From NCBI RefSeq assembly GCF_050003625.1, contig NC_134397.1, positions 68,546,669 to 68,610,668 on the forward strand: a DNA stretch of 64,000 bases. Direction: 5' to 3'. Every line of letters starts with the position of its first letter. The first letter of the stretch is position 1. Below are positions 34,640-46,683 of this stretch, one piece after another. Made by a program: the position numbers and the translations under genes. The notes below the pieces were generated by a model. That model saw nothing but the letters and a program-made list of their open reading frames with translations. It made no database searches and was not told the DNA's origin. Origin of the DNA: Haematobia irritans. Its lineage: Eukaryota; Arthropoda; Insecta; Diptera; Muscidae.

Positions 34640-35000
34640 AATGTCACGCTTACGATAAAGCTGTCAGTTGTCTGTTTGCTACACTAAGGTTGACCAGCCC
34701 CGAAATATAAAAGGCAACTTTCGTATTTTGACTAGGGGTAAAAACTGTAAAAATTAAACTGATAGTTAGCTCCTTCTTTGGGGAGAGTGCAAAAGAATTT
34801 TTCAATATTAAAGATAGGGCGAGGAATGCCACAGGAAGCGGAAACTATATATCTATAGAGACATATCATACATAAGCATAAGTATAATCTGTACTTGACA
34901 ATGGTAAGACCAATAATATTGTGTCATACCTTGCCTCAAATTTTGGGGGAGTTTGCAAAAAGGTTGGGATGACTATTGCATGAACACCGCTTGTATCAGT
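34640..35000 (+). pseudogene. LINE fragment related to 226-1788
   Basis: FFGESAKEFFNIKDRARNAT corresponds to the GECAKYLG...NLNMEERARKAT part of the RT segment with an internal deletion. TMVRPIILCHTLPQILG (about 34900-34950) fits the following thumb region. The frame is broken. Confidence 0.5.
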
Positions 35001-36282
35001 GTCCTTCTTCTCAAAATTGCATTAACCAATTTTCAAAGTGTATCAGCATACGAAACGAATATCCCAAATAATATCCAAGATAAAGGCACGTAGTTCCCAC
35101 ACTTTAATTGCAATTGAATAATTGCAAACAATTACATTTAAAGCGATTTACAAAACTATTTTGGTGTGACCACTGAAACACCTCAAAGTACAACAGCATT
35201 GACCAACGAAAACCCACCTCAAAATGAGGAAACTTCATCGGACTACAATCAAATGGTTGCAATCAAATCGGTAGTACTTAGGCCATGGTAATGGTGATGG
35301 TGGTGCAGGCATAAAACATAAATTTGACAAATTAACAAAGATACGAGTTCACTGCTGCTGCTACTTTTGTTAGTGCTCCTGACTGGCTATTTCGAAGAGT
35401 TAAATATGCAAAAAAAAAAAAAAAACATTTTCGTTCCAAAGCAAATTCTGGTGTCTGTCAGAAAAATTTAGCAAAAATCAAATCAGACACATTTGGTTTT
35501 ACCTACCGGAATGATATTTGCAAATGGCATGTGCAGTCATAATATGACTGATTGCCCCAAAAAAAAAAAAAACTAATCACTAAAATGAATGAAATCATAG
35601 AGCTGAAAGGAATCAAGAAAATTTAAATTTTATTTGGAGCTAAGTCGGATTGTCGAAATGCTACAAAGCATAGTATACACAACAAATTTACAATCCATTA
35701 TACAGTGCCATTAGAAATAATTTGTTTAAATTTAAAATAATTTTTTTATATTTGAATTTAACTTAAATAACGTAATTGTAATCGATTTAAATTTAGCATC
35801 ATTTAATTTTATATAATATTATTATTAATACTTTAGAATAAATGAAATATTGTTATATTCATGTTAATACTTGAAGTAATAATAAAATGAAGTTTTTGTG
35901 CCCCGTTTTGTTTTTTTCTTGGGATAATAAGACTTTCAAATTTAAATTTTCTGCGAAAATCCATTGTTCGTAAATCTTTCAGCACTATAATGGTATTAGG
36001 AATACAAAAATCCAAAATGGAATTTTTCGACTACTTATCTTTTGGTGTTGGCCAAAATCATCTTATTGACTTTAAATGAAGAAATCAAAAAGTGAGTATT
36101 CGATTGAAAGTTCTTTTGTTTTAGCACATCCCGGGATTCTTTATCAATTTTTTCCACTTCCAGTGAAGTTCTTTTGAACAATTATCATAAATGTGATTTT
36201 AGGCCGTTTTAATTTTTTGGATAACGAAATATATAATATTTAATAAAATATCGAACAAAAAATGGAAAATCAACAAGTACAC
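35001..36282. other. Unassigned DNA
   Basis: AT-rich with A runs at 35409 and 35559. No recognisable gene or repeat. Confidence 0.4.
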
Positions 36283-36455
36283 ACAAAGAAATTATTTAAA
36301 ATTGAGTCAATGAAAATTTTCCATTGAAATAATGAAACAATGATAATATTCAATCCGTTATTGTAACGACAAATTTCTTTATATCAACAACTTTGTTTCA
36401 TTGGCTCAATTTTAATTACACATTTCGTGAATATAACGATTTTTTTCTAAGAGTG
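36283..36455. mobile_element. MITE family M copy
   Basis: ACACAAAGAAATTATTTAAAATTGAGTCAATG ... TTGGCTCAATTTTAATTACAC ... ATTTTTTTCTAAGAGTGT gives long complementary arms around an AT core. It is nearly the same as 41845-42040. Confidence 0.75.
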
Positions 36456-36479
36456 TCAATACAGCACTATGTTCCGCTA

Positions 36480-36600
36480 CACCCAGAAAAAAAGTGAACT
36501 CACTTTTAAATTAAAGTCTTAATTGAGTTTTAACAAGTAAACATATACAGTAGTAAGTTCGGCCGGGCCGAATCTTAAACACCCACCACTATGAATAAAA
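36480..36600 (+). repeat. AAAGTGAAC-type MITE end joined to an H3 5' end
   Basis: ACACCCAGAAAAAAAGTGAACTC (36480) is a left end as at 42062 and 57805. From 36535 the H3 5' module AACAAGTAAACATATACAG ... TTCGGCCGGGCCGAA follows. Both are truncated. Confidence 0.6.
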
Positions 36601-36610
36601 TAAATTAAAA

Positions 36611-39600
36611 AAACCAGTAAGGAAAGTCTAAAGTCGGGCGGGGCCGACTATATTATACCCCGCACCACTTTGTAGATCTAAATTTTCGATACCATATCAC
36701 ATCCGTCAAATGTGTTGAGGGCTATATATAAAGGTTTGTCCCAAATACATACATTTAAATATTACTCGATCTGGACCGAGTTAGATAGACTTCTGCAAAA
36801 TCTATAGACTCAAAATTTAAGTCGGCTAATGCACTAGGGTGGAACACAATGTTAGTAAAAAAACCAGTAAGGAAAGTCTAAAGTCGGGCGGGGCCGACTA
36901 TATTATACCCTGCACCACTTTGTAGATCTAAATTTTCGATACCATATCACATCCGTCAAATGTGTTGGGGGCTATATATAAAGGTTTGTCCCAAATACAT
37001 ACATTTAAATATCACTCGATCGACAGAATTTGATAGACTTCTACAAAATCTATAGACTCAAAATTTAAGTCGGCTAATGCACTAGGGTGGAACACAATGT
37101 TAGTAAAAACCAGTAAGGAAAGTCTAAAGTCGGGCGGGGCCGACTATATTATACCCTGCACCACTTTGTAGATCTAAATTTTCGATACCATATCACATCC
37201 GTCAAATGTGTTGGGGGCTATATATAAAGGTTTGTCCCAAATACATACATTTAAATATCACTCGATCTGGAAGAATTTGATAGACTTCTACAAAATCTAT
37301 AGACTCAAAATTTAAGTCGGCTAATGCACTAGGGTGGATGTTAGTAAAAAAATATGGGAAACATTTAAATCTGAAGCAATTTTAAGGAAACTTTGCAAAA
37401 GTTTATTTATGATTTATCGCTCGATATATATGTATTAGAAGTTTAGGAAAATTAGAGTCATTTTTACAACTTTGCGACTAAGCAGTGGCGATTTTACAAG
37501 GAAATTGTTGGTATTTTGACCATTTTTGTCGAAATCAGAAAAACATATATATGGGAGCTATATCTAAATCTGAACCGATTTCAATCAAATTTGGCACGCA
37601 TAGCAACAATGCTAATTATACTCTCTGTGCAAAATTTCAACTAAATCGGAGTTAAAAATTGGCCTCTGTGGTCATATGAGTGTAAATCGGGCGAAAGCTA
37701 TATATGGGAGATATATCCAAATCTGAACCGATTTCAACCAAATTCGGCACGCATAGTAACAACGCTAATTCTACTCCCTGTGCAAAATTTCAACTAAATC
37801 GGAGTTAAAAATTGGCCTCTGTGGTCATATTAGTGTAAATCGGGCGAAAGCTTTATATGGGAGATATATCCAAATCTGAACCGATTTCAAGCAAATTTGG
37901 CACGCATAGTTACAACGCTAATTCTACTCCCTATGCAAAATTTCAACTAAATCGGAGCAATAAATTGGCCTCTGTGGGCAAATGAGTGTAAATCGGGCGA
38001 AAGCTATATATGGGAGCTATATCTAAATCTGAACAGATTTTGCTGATATTTGGCAAGTTTTTCGTGGCTCATAAAATATTCGGATGTACGGAATTTGAGG
38101 AAGATCGGTTGATATACACGCCAATTATGACCAGATCGGTGAAAAATATATATGGCAGCTATATCTAAATCTGAACCGATTTTTTCCAAAATCAATAGGG
38201 ATCGTCTTTGAGCCGAAACAGGACCCTATACCAAATTTTAGGACAATCGGACTAAAATTGCGAGCTGTACTTTGCACACAAAAATACATCAACAGACAGA
38301 CAGACAGACGGACAGACAGACGGACAGACAGACGGACAGACAGACGGACAGACAGACGGACAGACAGACAGACGGACATCGCTAAATCGACTCAGAATTT
38401 AATTCTAAGCCGATCCGTATACTAAAAGGTTGGTCTATGATTACTCCTTCTTGGCGTTACATACAAATGCACAAACTTATTATACCCTGTACCACAGTAG
38501 TGGTGAAGGGTATAAATATGGGAAACATTTTAATCTGGAGCAATTTTAAAAAAACTTCGCAAAAGTTTATTTATGATTTATCGCTCGATATATATGCATT
38601 AGAAGTTAAGGAAAAATAGAGTAATTTTTACAACTTTTCGACTAAACAGTGGCGATTTTACATGGAAAATGTTGGTATTTTGACCATTTTTGTCGAAATC
38701 AGAAAAACATATATATGGGAGCTATATCTAAATCTGAACCGATTTCAACCAAATTTGGCACGCATAGCAACAATGCTTATTCAACCCCTTGGGCAAAATT
38801 TCTACTAAATCGGAGTTAAAAATTGACCTCTATGGTCATATGAGTGTAAATCGGGCGAAAGCTATATATGGGAGCTATATTTAAATCTGAACCGATTTCA
38901 ACCAAATTTGGCACGCATAGCTACAATGCTAATTCTACTCCCTGTGCAAAATTTCAACTAAATCGGAGCAAAACATTGGCCTCTGTGGTCATATGAGTGT
39001 AAATCAGGCGAAAGCTATATATGGGAGCTATATCTAAATCTGAACCGATTTCAACCAAATTTGGCACGCATAGCTATAATGCTAATTCTACTCCCTGTGC
39101 AAAATTTCAACTAAATCGGAGCAAAAAATTGGCCTCTGTGGTCATATGAGTGTAAATCGGGCGAAAGCTATATATGGGAGCTATATCTAAATCTGAACCG
39201 ATTTCAACCAAATTTGACACGCATAGCTACAATGCTAATTCTACTCCCTGTGCAAAATTTCAACTAAATCGGAGCAAAAAATTGGCCTCTGTGGGCAAAT
39301 GAGTGTAAATCGGGTGAAAGCTATATATGGGAGCTATATCTAAATCTGAACCGATTTGGCTGATATTTTGCAAGTTTTTCGAGACTCATAAAATATTCGG
39401 ATGTACGGAATTTGAGGAAGATCGGTTGATATACACGCCAATTATGACCAGATCGGTGAAAAATATATATGGCAGCTATATCTAAATCTGAACCGATTTT
39501 TTCCAAAATCAATAGGGATCGTCTTTGAGCCGAGACAGGACCCTATACCAAATTTTAGGACAATCGGACTAAAACTGCGAGCTGTACTTTGCACACAAAA

Positions 39601-39771
39601 ATACATCAACAGACAGACAGACAGACGGACATCGCAAAATCGACACAGAATTTAATTCTAAGACGATCGGTATACTAAACGATGGGTCTCCGACTTTTCC
39701 TTCTTGGCGTTACATACAAATGCACAAACTTATTATACCCTGTACCACAGTAGTGGTGAAGGGTATAATAA
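36611..39771 (+). mobile_element. H2 tandem cluster: two 5' ends, one full copy, one 5'-less copy
   Basis: CAGTAAGGAAAGTCTAAAG starts at 36615, 36865 and 37111, spaced 250 and 246 bp. The first two are 5' modules only, each ending GGTGGAACACAATGTTAGTAAAA. The third is full-length (37105-38515). From 38516 a diverged copy lacking the 5' end follows and closes with its own hairpin at 39738-39771. The result is a head-to-tail chain. Confidence 0.85.
37105..38515 (+). mobile_element. H2 complete copy B, indistinguishable from copy A
   Basis: Offset 12680 bp from 24425-25835. Every stretch compared, including the 86-bp tetramer tract, is the same, and the match ends at the element ends. The flanks differ, so it is a transposition and not a segmental duplication (inference). 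Confidence 0.85.
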
Positions 39772-41740
39772 AATAATAGTTTCCTTTGAAACTCTTCGTC
39801 GGTGCGGGTATCTTGATAATACATAAGGATTTAAGGGGGTTTGATGACAGATATTGTCCCAAGCAGACCAATTCAACCAGTACACTTCCCGAAGATAAAT
39901 TTAAAGATTCTACCAAGAATGCTATATCAGATTCTGGATTTATAAGAACCAATTTTGTTTGAATTTTAGAGAAATCATAAACATATCGTTTAAATGATGA
40001 AAAAAGGCATGATTTGATATCTTAGATTTGATTTGATACCGTAGATTTTTACCGCCATTATTTAAATGATAACGAGGATTAAAATCTGGAAATTTTACTT
40101 TTAGTTTCAAGCAATTGATATGATCCTGCTATACCCTCAAGATCCTGCTATACCCTCGACCGATAAATGTCTTACATAATGGACCGGTAGAAATAAATGC
40201 GATACAAATTGTTGAGGGTCAAAATACCAGTATATTTATATTTTCAGGCAAAGTGGATAAAAATTACAGATTCTAGCAGCCTAAGAACTAAATCCGGGAG
40301 GTAGGTCTATATGGAGGCTATACCAAGACTTGGACCAATACTCAAAATTTTCGGCACACCTCTTAATGTTCCTCAAATACCTCTAGAACTCAAATTTCAG
40401 ACAAACTACGAAAAACTAAGAAATCTAAAATCGGGCGATCAGTCTGCACACCTATTTGTGGTCCTAAAATGCATCTCGATTTCCAATTTTAGGCAAATCG
40501 AATAAAGACCCCAAATCGGGGGATCGCTTTATATGGGAGATATAACAAAACTGCGACCGATACTCCCCATTTTCTACACACCTATTTGTGATCTTAAAAT
40601 ACATCTAGATTTTCAATTTCAAGCAAATCGGATAGAAAATACAGTTTCTAGACGCCCAAGAAGTAAAATACGGAGATCGGTCTATATGGGGGCTGTACCA
40701 AAACATGAACCGATACTCCCCATTTTCGATACCCCTATTTGTGGTCTTAAAATACCTCTAGATTTTCAATTTCAAGCAAATCGGATAGAAAATACAGTTT
40801 GTAGACGCCCAAGAAGTAATATTGGGAGATCGGTCTATATGAGGGCTATACCAAAACATGGACCGGACCATTTTCGGCACACCTCCTTATGGTCATAAAA
40901 AACCTCTAAATTTCAAATTTCAGGCAAATTAGATAAAAACTACGGTTTCTATAAGCACGAGAAGTAAAATCTGGAGATAGATCTATATGGGGGCTATACC
41001 AAAACATGGACCGCTACTCACCATTTTTGGCACACCTCTTTACAGTCCTAAAAGACCTCTAGATTTCCAATTTTAGGCAAATTGGATAATAACTACGGTT
41101 TCTATAAGCACAAGAAGTAAAATGTGGAGATCGGTCTATATGGGGGCTATACCAAAATATGGACCGATACTCACAATTTTTGGCACACGTATTTGTGGTC
41201 CTACAATACCTCTAGATTTCCAATTTCAGGTAAATTGAATAAAAACTGCGGTTTCTATAAGCCCAAGAAGTAAAATCGGGAGATCGGTCTATATGGGGGC
41301 TATACCAAAACATGGACCGATACTCACCATTTTTGGCACACCTCTTTATGGTCATAAAAAACCTCTAGATTTCCAATTTCAGACGAATTGGATAAAAACT
41401 ACGGTTTCTATAAGCTCAAACCCCAAATCGGGAGGACGGTTTATATGGGGACTATAACAAAACTTGGACCGATATAGCCCACCTTCGAACTTGACCTGTC
41501 TGCAGAAAAAAGACGAGTTTGTGCAAAATTTCAGCACGATTGCTTCATTATTGAAGACTGTAGGGTGATTACAACAGACATACAGCCAGACAGACAGACG
41601 GACATGGTAATATCGTCTTAGAATTTCTCCCTGATCAAAAATATATATACTTTATATAGTCGGAAATCGATATTTCGACGTGTTACACACGGAATGACAA
41701 ACTTATTATACCCCCGTAACCATTCTATGGGTATAAAAAA
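39772..41740 (+). mobile_element. H3 element lacking the 5' hairpin
   Basis: H3 body from AGTTTCCTTTGAAACTC through about nine tandem units (CTATATGGGGGCTATACC, ACATGGACCGATACTC). The tail has ACATACAGCCAGACAGACAGACGG, AGTCGGAAATCGATATTTCG and a reduced hairpin TACCCCCGTAACCATTCTATGGGTATA. Confidence 0.75.
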
Positions 41741-41844
41741 TATTCAATTAAAATTTTAACTGATTCAACAAATTTTTTAATTGCAACAAAGATTAATTGT
41801 ATCAATTAATTTTTTAATTCGATCAAAAAATGGAAAATCAACAA

Positions 41845-42040
41845 GTACACACAAAGAAATTATTTAAAATTGAGTCAAAGAAAATTTTTCATTGAGATAA
41901 TGAAACATTTTCATAAAGACAATGAAAGTATTCAATTCTTTATTGTAACGAAAAATTTCTTTATATCAACGAATTTGTTTCATTGGCTCAATTTTAATGA
42001 CACATTTCGTTAATATAACGTATTTTTTCTACCAGCATCT
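41845..42040. mobile_element. MITE family M copy
   Basis: ACACAAAGAAATTATTTAAAATTG ... CATTGGCTCAATTTTAATGACAC ... CGTATTTTTTCTACC. Preceded by the same AATGGAAAATCAACAAGTAC flank as 36283, so the two loci share sequence beyond the MITE. Confidence 0.75.
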
Positions 42041-42061
42041 ATTCAGTATTATATTCCGTTA

Positions 42062-43125
42062 CACTAAAAAAAGTGAACCCACCATGAAAGAAAATATAGG
42101 TTTATATTAGAAAATTTTAACTAAAAATTTTGGTAAATGCAATATGATACAAATACTAATAATATGACAAAATGAAGAAAATTTATTAAAAATAATATTT
42201 TTTTTCTGTTGTTTAATAAAATTTCATAGTTTTGAAGGAAAAAAGTGGAATTAAAAGTTGTTAAAATATCTTTAGCGCTATATGAAGTTCTGGACATATA
42301 CAAGTAAAGAAAGAAACTTTCAGCAACCTTCACCCATTTTAGGAAAATATGAACTTATTTCATATTTAGTAAAATTGTGTACTTAATTTGTATAAAACTT
42401 TTTTCCTTATTTTAGTTGACATCATTAAAGTAAGCAAACAATAATTAAAATAAGAAAAAAAAAATCGCATTTGGCAAAATTGAACTTATTTCATATTTAG
42501 CAAAATTGTGTACTTAATTTGTATAAAACTTTTTTTTTCTCATTTTAGTTTACATCATTGAAGTAAGCAAACAATAATTAAAATAAGAAAAAAATTCTCA
42601 CATTTTGCAAAATTGTACTAAAATCTACTAACACTAGTTTACAAAAAAATCATTTAAACTTGATGAAAATCAACTTTTCTTATGTATTTTGAGCTGCTGA
42701 ATTCAATTTTTTGTTTTTTTTTTTAAATTTTTTATGGAATAGTTTTTGAGATATCCCGTTATTTTTAAATGTTCGCTCTTTTTTCACTAAACACATCTTC
42801 TCGAGTTAGAAATGTCCGATTACAACATTGTTGGTACTTAAATGAATGGTAATAAGATGACGAATAATCGTGTGTAAGTACCACCAACGTTGTAATCGGT
42901 CATTTCTAACTCGAGATATATTGTGTTTAGTGAAAAAAGGGCGAACATTTAAAAATAACGGGATATCTCAAAAACTGTTATAAAATTATAAATTTTTTTT
43001 TTCGAATTCAGCAGCTCAAAATACATAAGAAAAGTTGATTTTCATTTTGAGTGTAAACTAGTGTAATTTTCATGAACTAAAAAAGTTAAATCGGCTATAA
43101 AAATTTCGTTGTCTTTTTTCTGGGA
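42062..43125. mobile_element. AAAGTGAAC-type element with nested palindrome
   Basis: Left end ACACTAAAAAAAGTGAACCCACC, as at 57805. The right end is unclear (TCTTTTTTCTGGG). A 131-bp direct repeat (42350-42600) carries GAACTTATTTCATATTTAG twice. The palindrome at 42629-43065 is inserted in it. Confidence 0.45.
42629..43065. mobile_element. 437-bp near-perfect palindromic fold-back element
   Basis: Arms of about 205 bp: TAACACTAGTTTACA ... TTTTGAGCTGCTGAATTC ... TCGAGTTAGAAATG on the left, and complementary CATTTCTAACTCGAG ... GAATTCAGCAGCTCAAAA ... TGTAAACTAGTGTAA on the right. About 40 nt lie in the centre. It is non-coding. The arms differ by few substitutions and by A/T-run length. Confidence 0.85.
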
Positions 43126-43138
43126 ATGAGAAGAATCT

Positions 43139-43310
43139 TACATTTCCAGCACCACGAACCAAATATCATAGTTTCCTCTGATAGCGCCTCGTCGTAGCGC
43201 AGATTTTAAGAAATATTGTACTACAAGAAGATCTGATGAAAGGATAGGCTTCCTGAAGTTAAATTTAAGGTTTTTACATATAAATACTACATCAGATTAT
43301 TTTTAACTTC
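43139..43310 (+). repeat. H3 5'-proximal fragment
   Basis: CACCACGAACCAAATATCATAGTTTCC ... TTCCTGAAGTTAAATTTAAGG ... TACTACATCAGATT follows the order at 29885-30000. Confidence 0.55.
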
Positions 43311-43499
43311 CACTAAATTTTTGAGTTCTTCGCATCTTTTTCTGTAATACAAATATGCTGTTTTTTCAAATGTCTATTTTCTTGGTTCCGAATGTCTATT
43401 CTCTTTATTCCGAATACTCAATATACTATTCAAATTAAATAATATTTAGACTTAAGCATACCAAATTTTTGGCCATATTATGAAACAGTTTTCCGAAAC

Positions 43500-43880
43500 A
43501 ACATACAAGCGGTTTCACAGAAATTGCTCTCATTTCATTCTCTCGCTGTGTTATGTTGATATCTTTTTATTCAACCCTCCCGGTTTCCATCTCTATTTCT
43601 TTCTCTATACTAACTCTCTCTCTCTGTCGCTCTCTGAATAAAGTATCACAACATATATATGTTTACTCGAAATTTGTAAATTTATATATGTTTACATTCA
43701 CGCATATTATTTTTATGAAACATTCATGCCCCAAACATAATATATTCTAACATATTAACATATGTGTCCCAAACATTTTGTGTTAGTTTAGGAACATTAC
43801 ATGTTTGTTTAAAAATTGTGCCCGAAACACATTTTGTTTATATCAGAACATATGAAAAACATATTTTTCTAACAGTGTGG
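43500..43880. mobile_element. MITE family K (AAACATATT-rich)
   Basis: CCCAAACATAATATATTCTAACATATTAACATATG, AGTTTAGGAACATTACATG and GAAACACATTTTGTTTATATC match 46185-46630. It contains a (TCTC)n tract at 43612-43640. Confidence 0.55.
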
Positions 43881-43981
43881 TTTAGCTGTATAGTTGCCTT
43901 GCGAAAAGTGGTTCATATCGGCTCATAATTATTTATAGACTCCTCAATATTAACCGATCAAGAACTGAATTAGATTATATA

Positions 43982-44525
43982 TACTGAAAAAAATATTGTC
44001 GTGAGGTCAAAGATTTCATGTCTTTAAAATACGAATGAAAATTTTGCTTAGCATAGAAGACGCATTTCTCTAATATAAAGTTTTCATTGTTCAAAAGTCG
44101 ATAAACTTTTCAATGAAGTCGTATTATCCTTATAATTAAGTGATTTCACTTAAAAATGGGTATCATAACATGAAAGAAAAAATGTTTGGGCTAAGGTCAA
44201 CTTGACTTTAATAATTCAGAAAAATTCTTTAAATTTCTTGAAATTGTCTTTAAATTTGTTGTCTTTCTGCATCTTGACTACAAAGCAAAAAATCAAATAT
44301 AGGACATGTTTTTCAACACTTTATTTTAAAGAGGTTTTTTACTTGAAACATAGTATAATTTCTACTGGAAGTCGAGTCTTAATTTGGAAAATAAAGTTGT
44401 CGTTAACTCGTTTTTAAAGGACTTTGATAGCATATGAAGAAAAAAAGGCGAAAAAGCGAAAATCTAAAATTTGCTTCCTAGAAGCAAGTACACAAAACCC
44501 AAATATAAAAGAGAATTGTTGTGTG
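43982..44525 (+). mobile_element. CACTG family (short form), 3'-truncated
   Basis: TACTGAAAAAAATATTGTCG ... AAGTACACAAAACCCAAATATAAAAG runs colinear with 58992-59535 with few changes. The 3' TIR is missing. Confidence 0.75.
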
Positions 44526-45539
44526 AGTTTAAATATTCGAGAATATTAAAAGTTCTTGATGGAAGACCAATGACTTGTCAATTCAACGATGCCGACTGAG
44601 AATCTGTAATTGGATTAATGTGACATATAGAACCAAGCAATGTCTGAATGAATTACAGAATCTCGGCAAGTGTCTACGAATGGGCGTACTGTTGTTAAAT
44701 GTAGAAGTATTTGCTTTATGAGCGCTTTAAGACAAGATCACACGACAAAAAAAAAAAAAACAAAATCGAAAATCTTAGAAATTGCATAATTTTTATGGCA
44801 TATGGACTTATGCAAAAAACCACTTGGAAGGAATAAACATACAAAACCACTTCCACATGACAATGACAACGTATGGTGTAACACTTCAGTTTAACGTAAG
44901 TGAACTTAAACTTCAGCATATATACATATAGGGGCGGAACCACAACTGTACATATGAGTTCGGAAATGACAAAATCCATTAGATATGGATTTTAGTTGGC
45001 CAACTAATATCAATCCAGAGTGGTTGCCGCTTCAATTGCCACCACTTCTCATCGGAATTGGTAGAACTGGTGTTCACTTGTGATACCAACCCTATGAGTC
45101 ACAGCGGAATATCGAGTTGATGTTGAAGTGGTGTAGCTGCCAAAATGTAATCACTTTGCCAAAAAATATTCATAAATGAAAACATTTTGAAAAACGCTCC
45201 CAAGTTTTTGTGCTATGTTTCATTGACAATATAAGTTATATCTGATATGTCATTTGGAAGGTGCCGATAATGCATTCCATACACAAAAGAAGAATGACTG
45301 ACACTATATAGTTTAAATGATTTAGAATCCCAATTACATGATGAGTCATTGTATTGGTAGAGTGTGTCCTCTTAGTAGGGACCAAAAACGTACAAACCGA
45401 TAAGATTATTTTCATTTATGCTCTGAAAGAACTGATAAATAATAATCCTCGACGGAAAATTAAATCCTCGCTGCTTCTAAAATTATCGGCCAAGAAATGT
45501 CTAGCAGAAATATTATTTTAGAGCCTATAAAATATATAC
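44526..45539. other. Unassigned DNA
   Basis: No recognised repeat or gene. The minus frame at 44716-44979 has no family signature. Confidence 0.4.
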
Positions 45540-46180
45540 TGATCGACTCACCTTCTGAGTTTATATAGCCCTTGGTGTCCGTCTGTCCATGTATATGTTG
45601 TTCGCAGGATTTCGGTCTCAATTATTAACCGACTTTGATGAAATTTGGTACATATCATTTTTTGGAACAATGACGAACGCCTTTGAATTTGGAAAAATTA
45701 TGATTAAATTTAGATACAGCTTCCACATATATGTATCGCCCGATCTTACTCAAATTTAGCACAAGATAACCTTCTACGGTAATAATTTTATGAACGTTGC
45801 TGAGAATTGAAATATCTTCGCACAATATCATCATCTTGGATATCATTCGCTGCCTAGCTGAAGAGACTGAAGTATTTTGAGTTTGCGACGTTTGCTACTT
45901 TTTCTACATTTACGACGGGTATGTGACGTTTACAACTTTGCGACAGTCCCAAACCTAAAATAGCTTGATACAGACCATCTCTGACGGTACTTAAAATATA
46001 TGCAAAACAATTTGGTTAAGATTTATATATGAATCGCACCATGTTCCTATATTTTGCCATAATACACTTATCTATTGACCGATCAATTTCAAAGCTTGCC
46101 AAAATTTATCTTCTATATTATCACCTAACCCTGGAAAATATCAGTTTAGATTTAGATAGACCTTCCATGCACCCTCAGAA
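45540..46180 (-). repeat. H2-like fragment with the GCGAC repeat embedded
   Basis: AAAATATATACTGATCGACTC, GGTGTCCGTCTGTCCATG and AACCGACTTTGATGAAATTTGG are reverse-oriented tail and unit words. 45805-45995 matches 2150-2345. Confidence 0.5.
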
Positions 46181-46184
46181 AAAA

Positions 46185-46630
46185 TCGCTCCTTTAACATA
46201 TACTCCAAACACATTTTGCTTCAAGCATATATATTTTCAGAATTGGCCCAAACAAAATATTGTTTGTATTGTTTAAACATATTATGTTTCACCTTAGGAC
46301 ATACGCTGGTAGAATACATTTTAATGAAATTTTCTTTGTGTGGATATATTTTTAAGGCGCCAATTGGTTACTTCCATTATTTTACTTGCAGCATACTCTC
46401 TAGGTCTCTCTATCTAAACACACATATGTTTATAGGCTATTTCCAAATTAATATATGTTTGCATCTAAGCATATTATATTTACAAACATTTTATGTCCCA
46501 AACATAATATGTTCTAACATATTAACATATATGTTGCAAACATGGTATGCTAGTTTATGAACATTATATGCTTGCACTTAAAAAATGTTGTGTTAAAAAA
46601 TTTGAGTTCCAAACATATATTTCGTCCGTG
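46185..46630. mobile_element. MITE family K copy
   Basis: CCTCAGAAAAAATCGCTCC ... CCCAAACATAATATGTTCTAACATATTAACATAT ... GTTCCAAACATATATTTCGTCCG. An internal TTTTAATGAAATTTTCTTTGTGTGG piece is a family M end. Confidence 0.5.
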
Positions 46631-46683
46631 TATATATGTATCGCTCGATTTTCACAAATTTGGTAATACTACTCTTAATTAAA

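Noticed and set aside
43612..43640. TCTC tract as a regulatory GAGA site
   Set aside because: It lies inside a MITE and is simple-sequence DNA; no promoter evidence.
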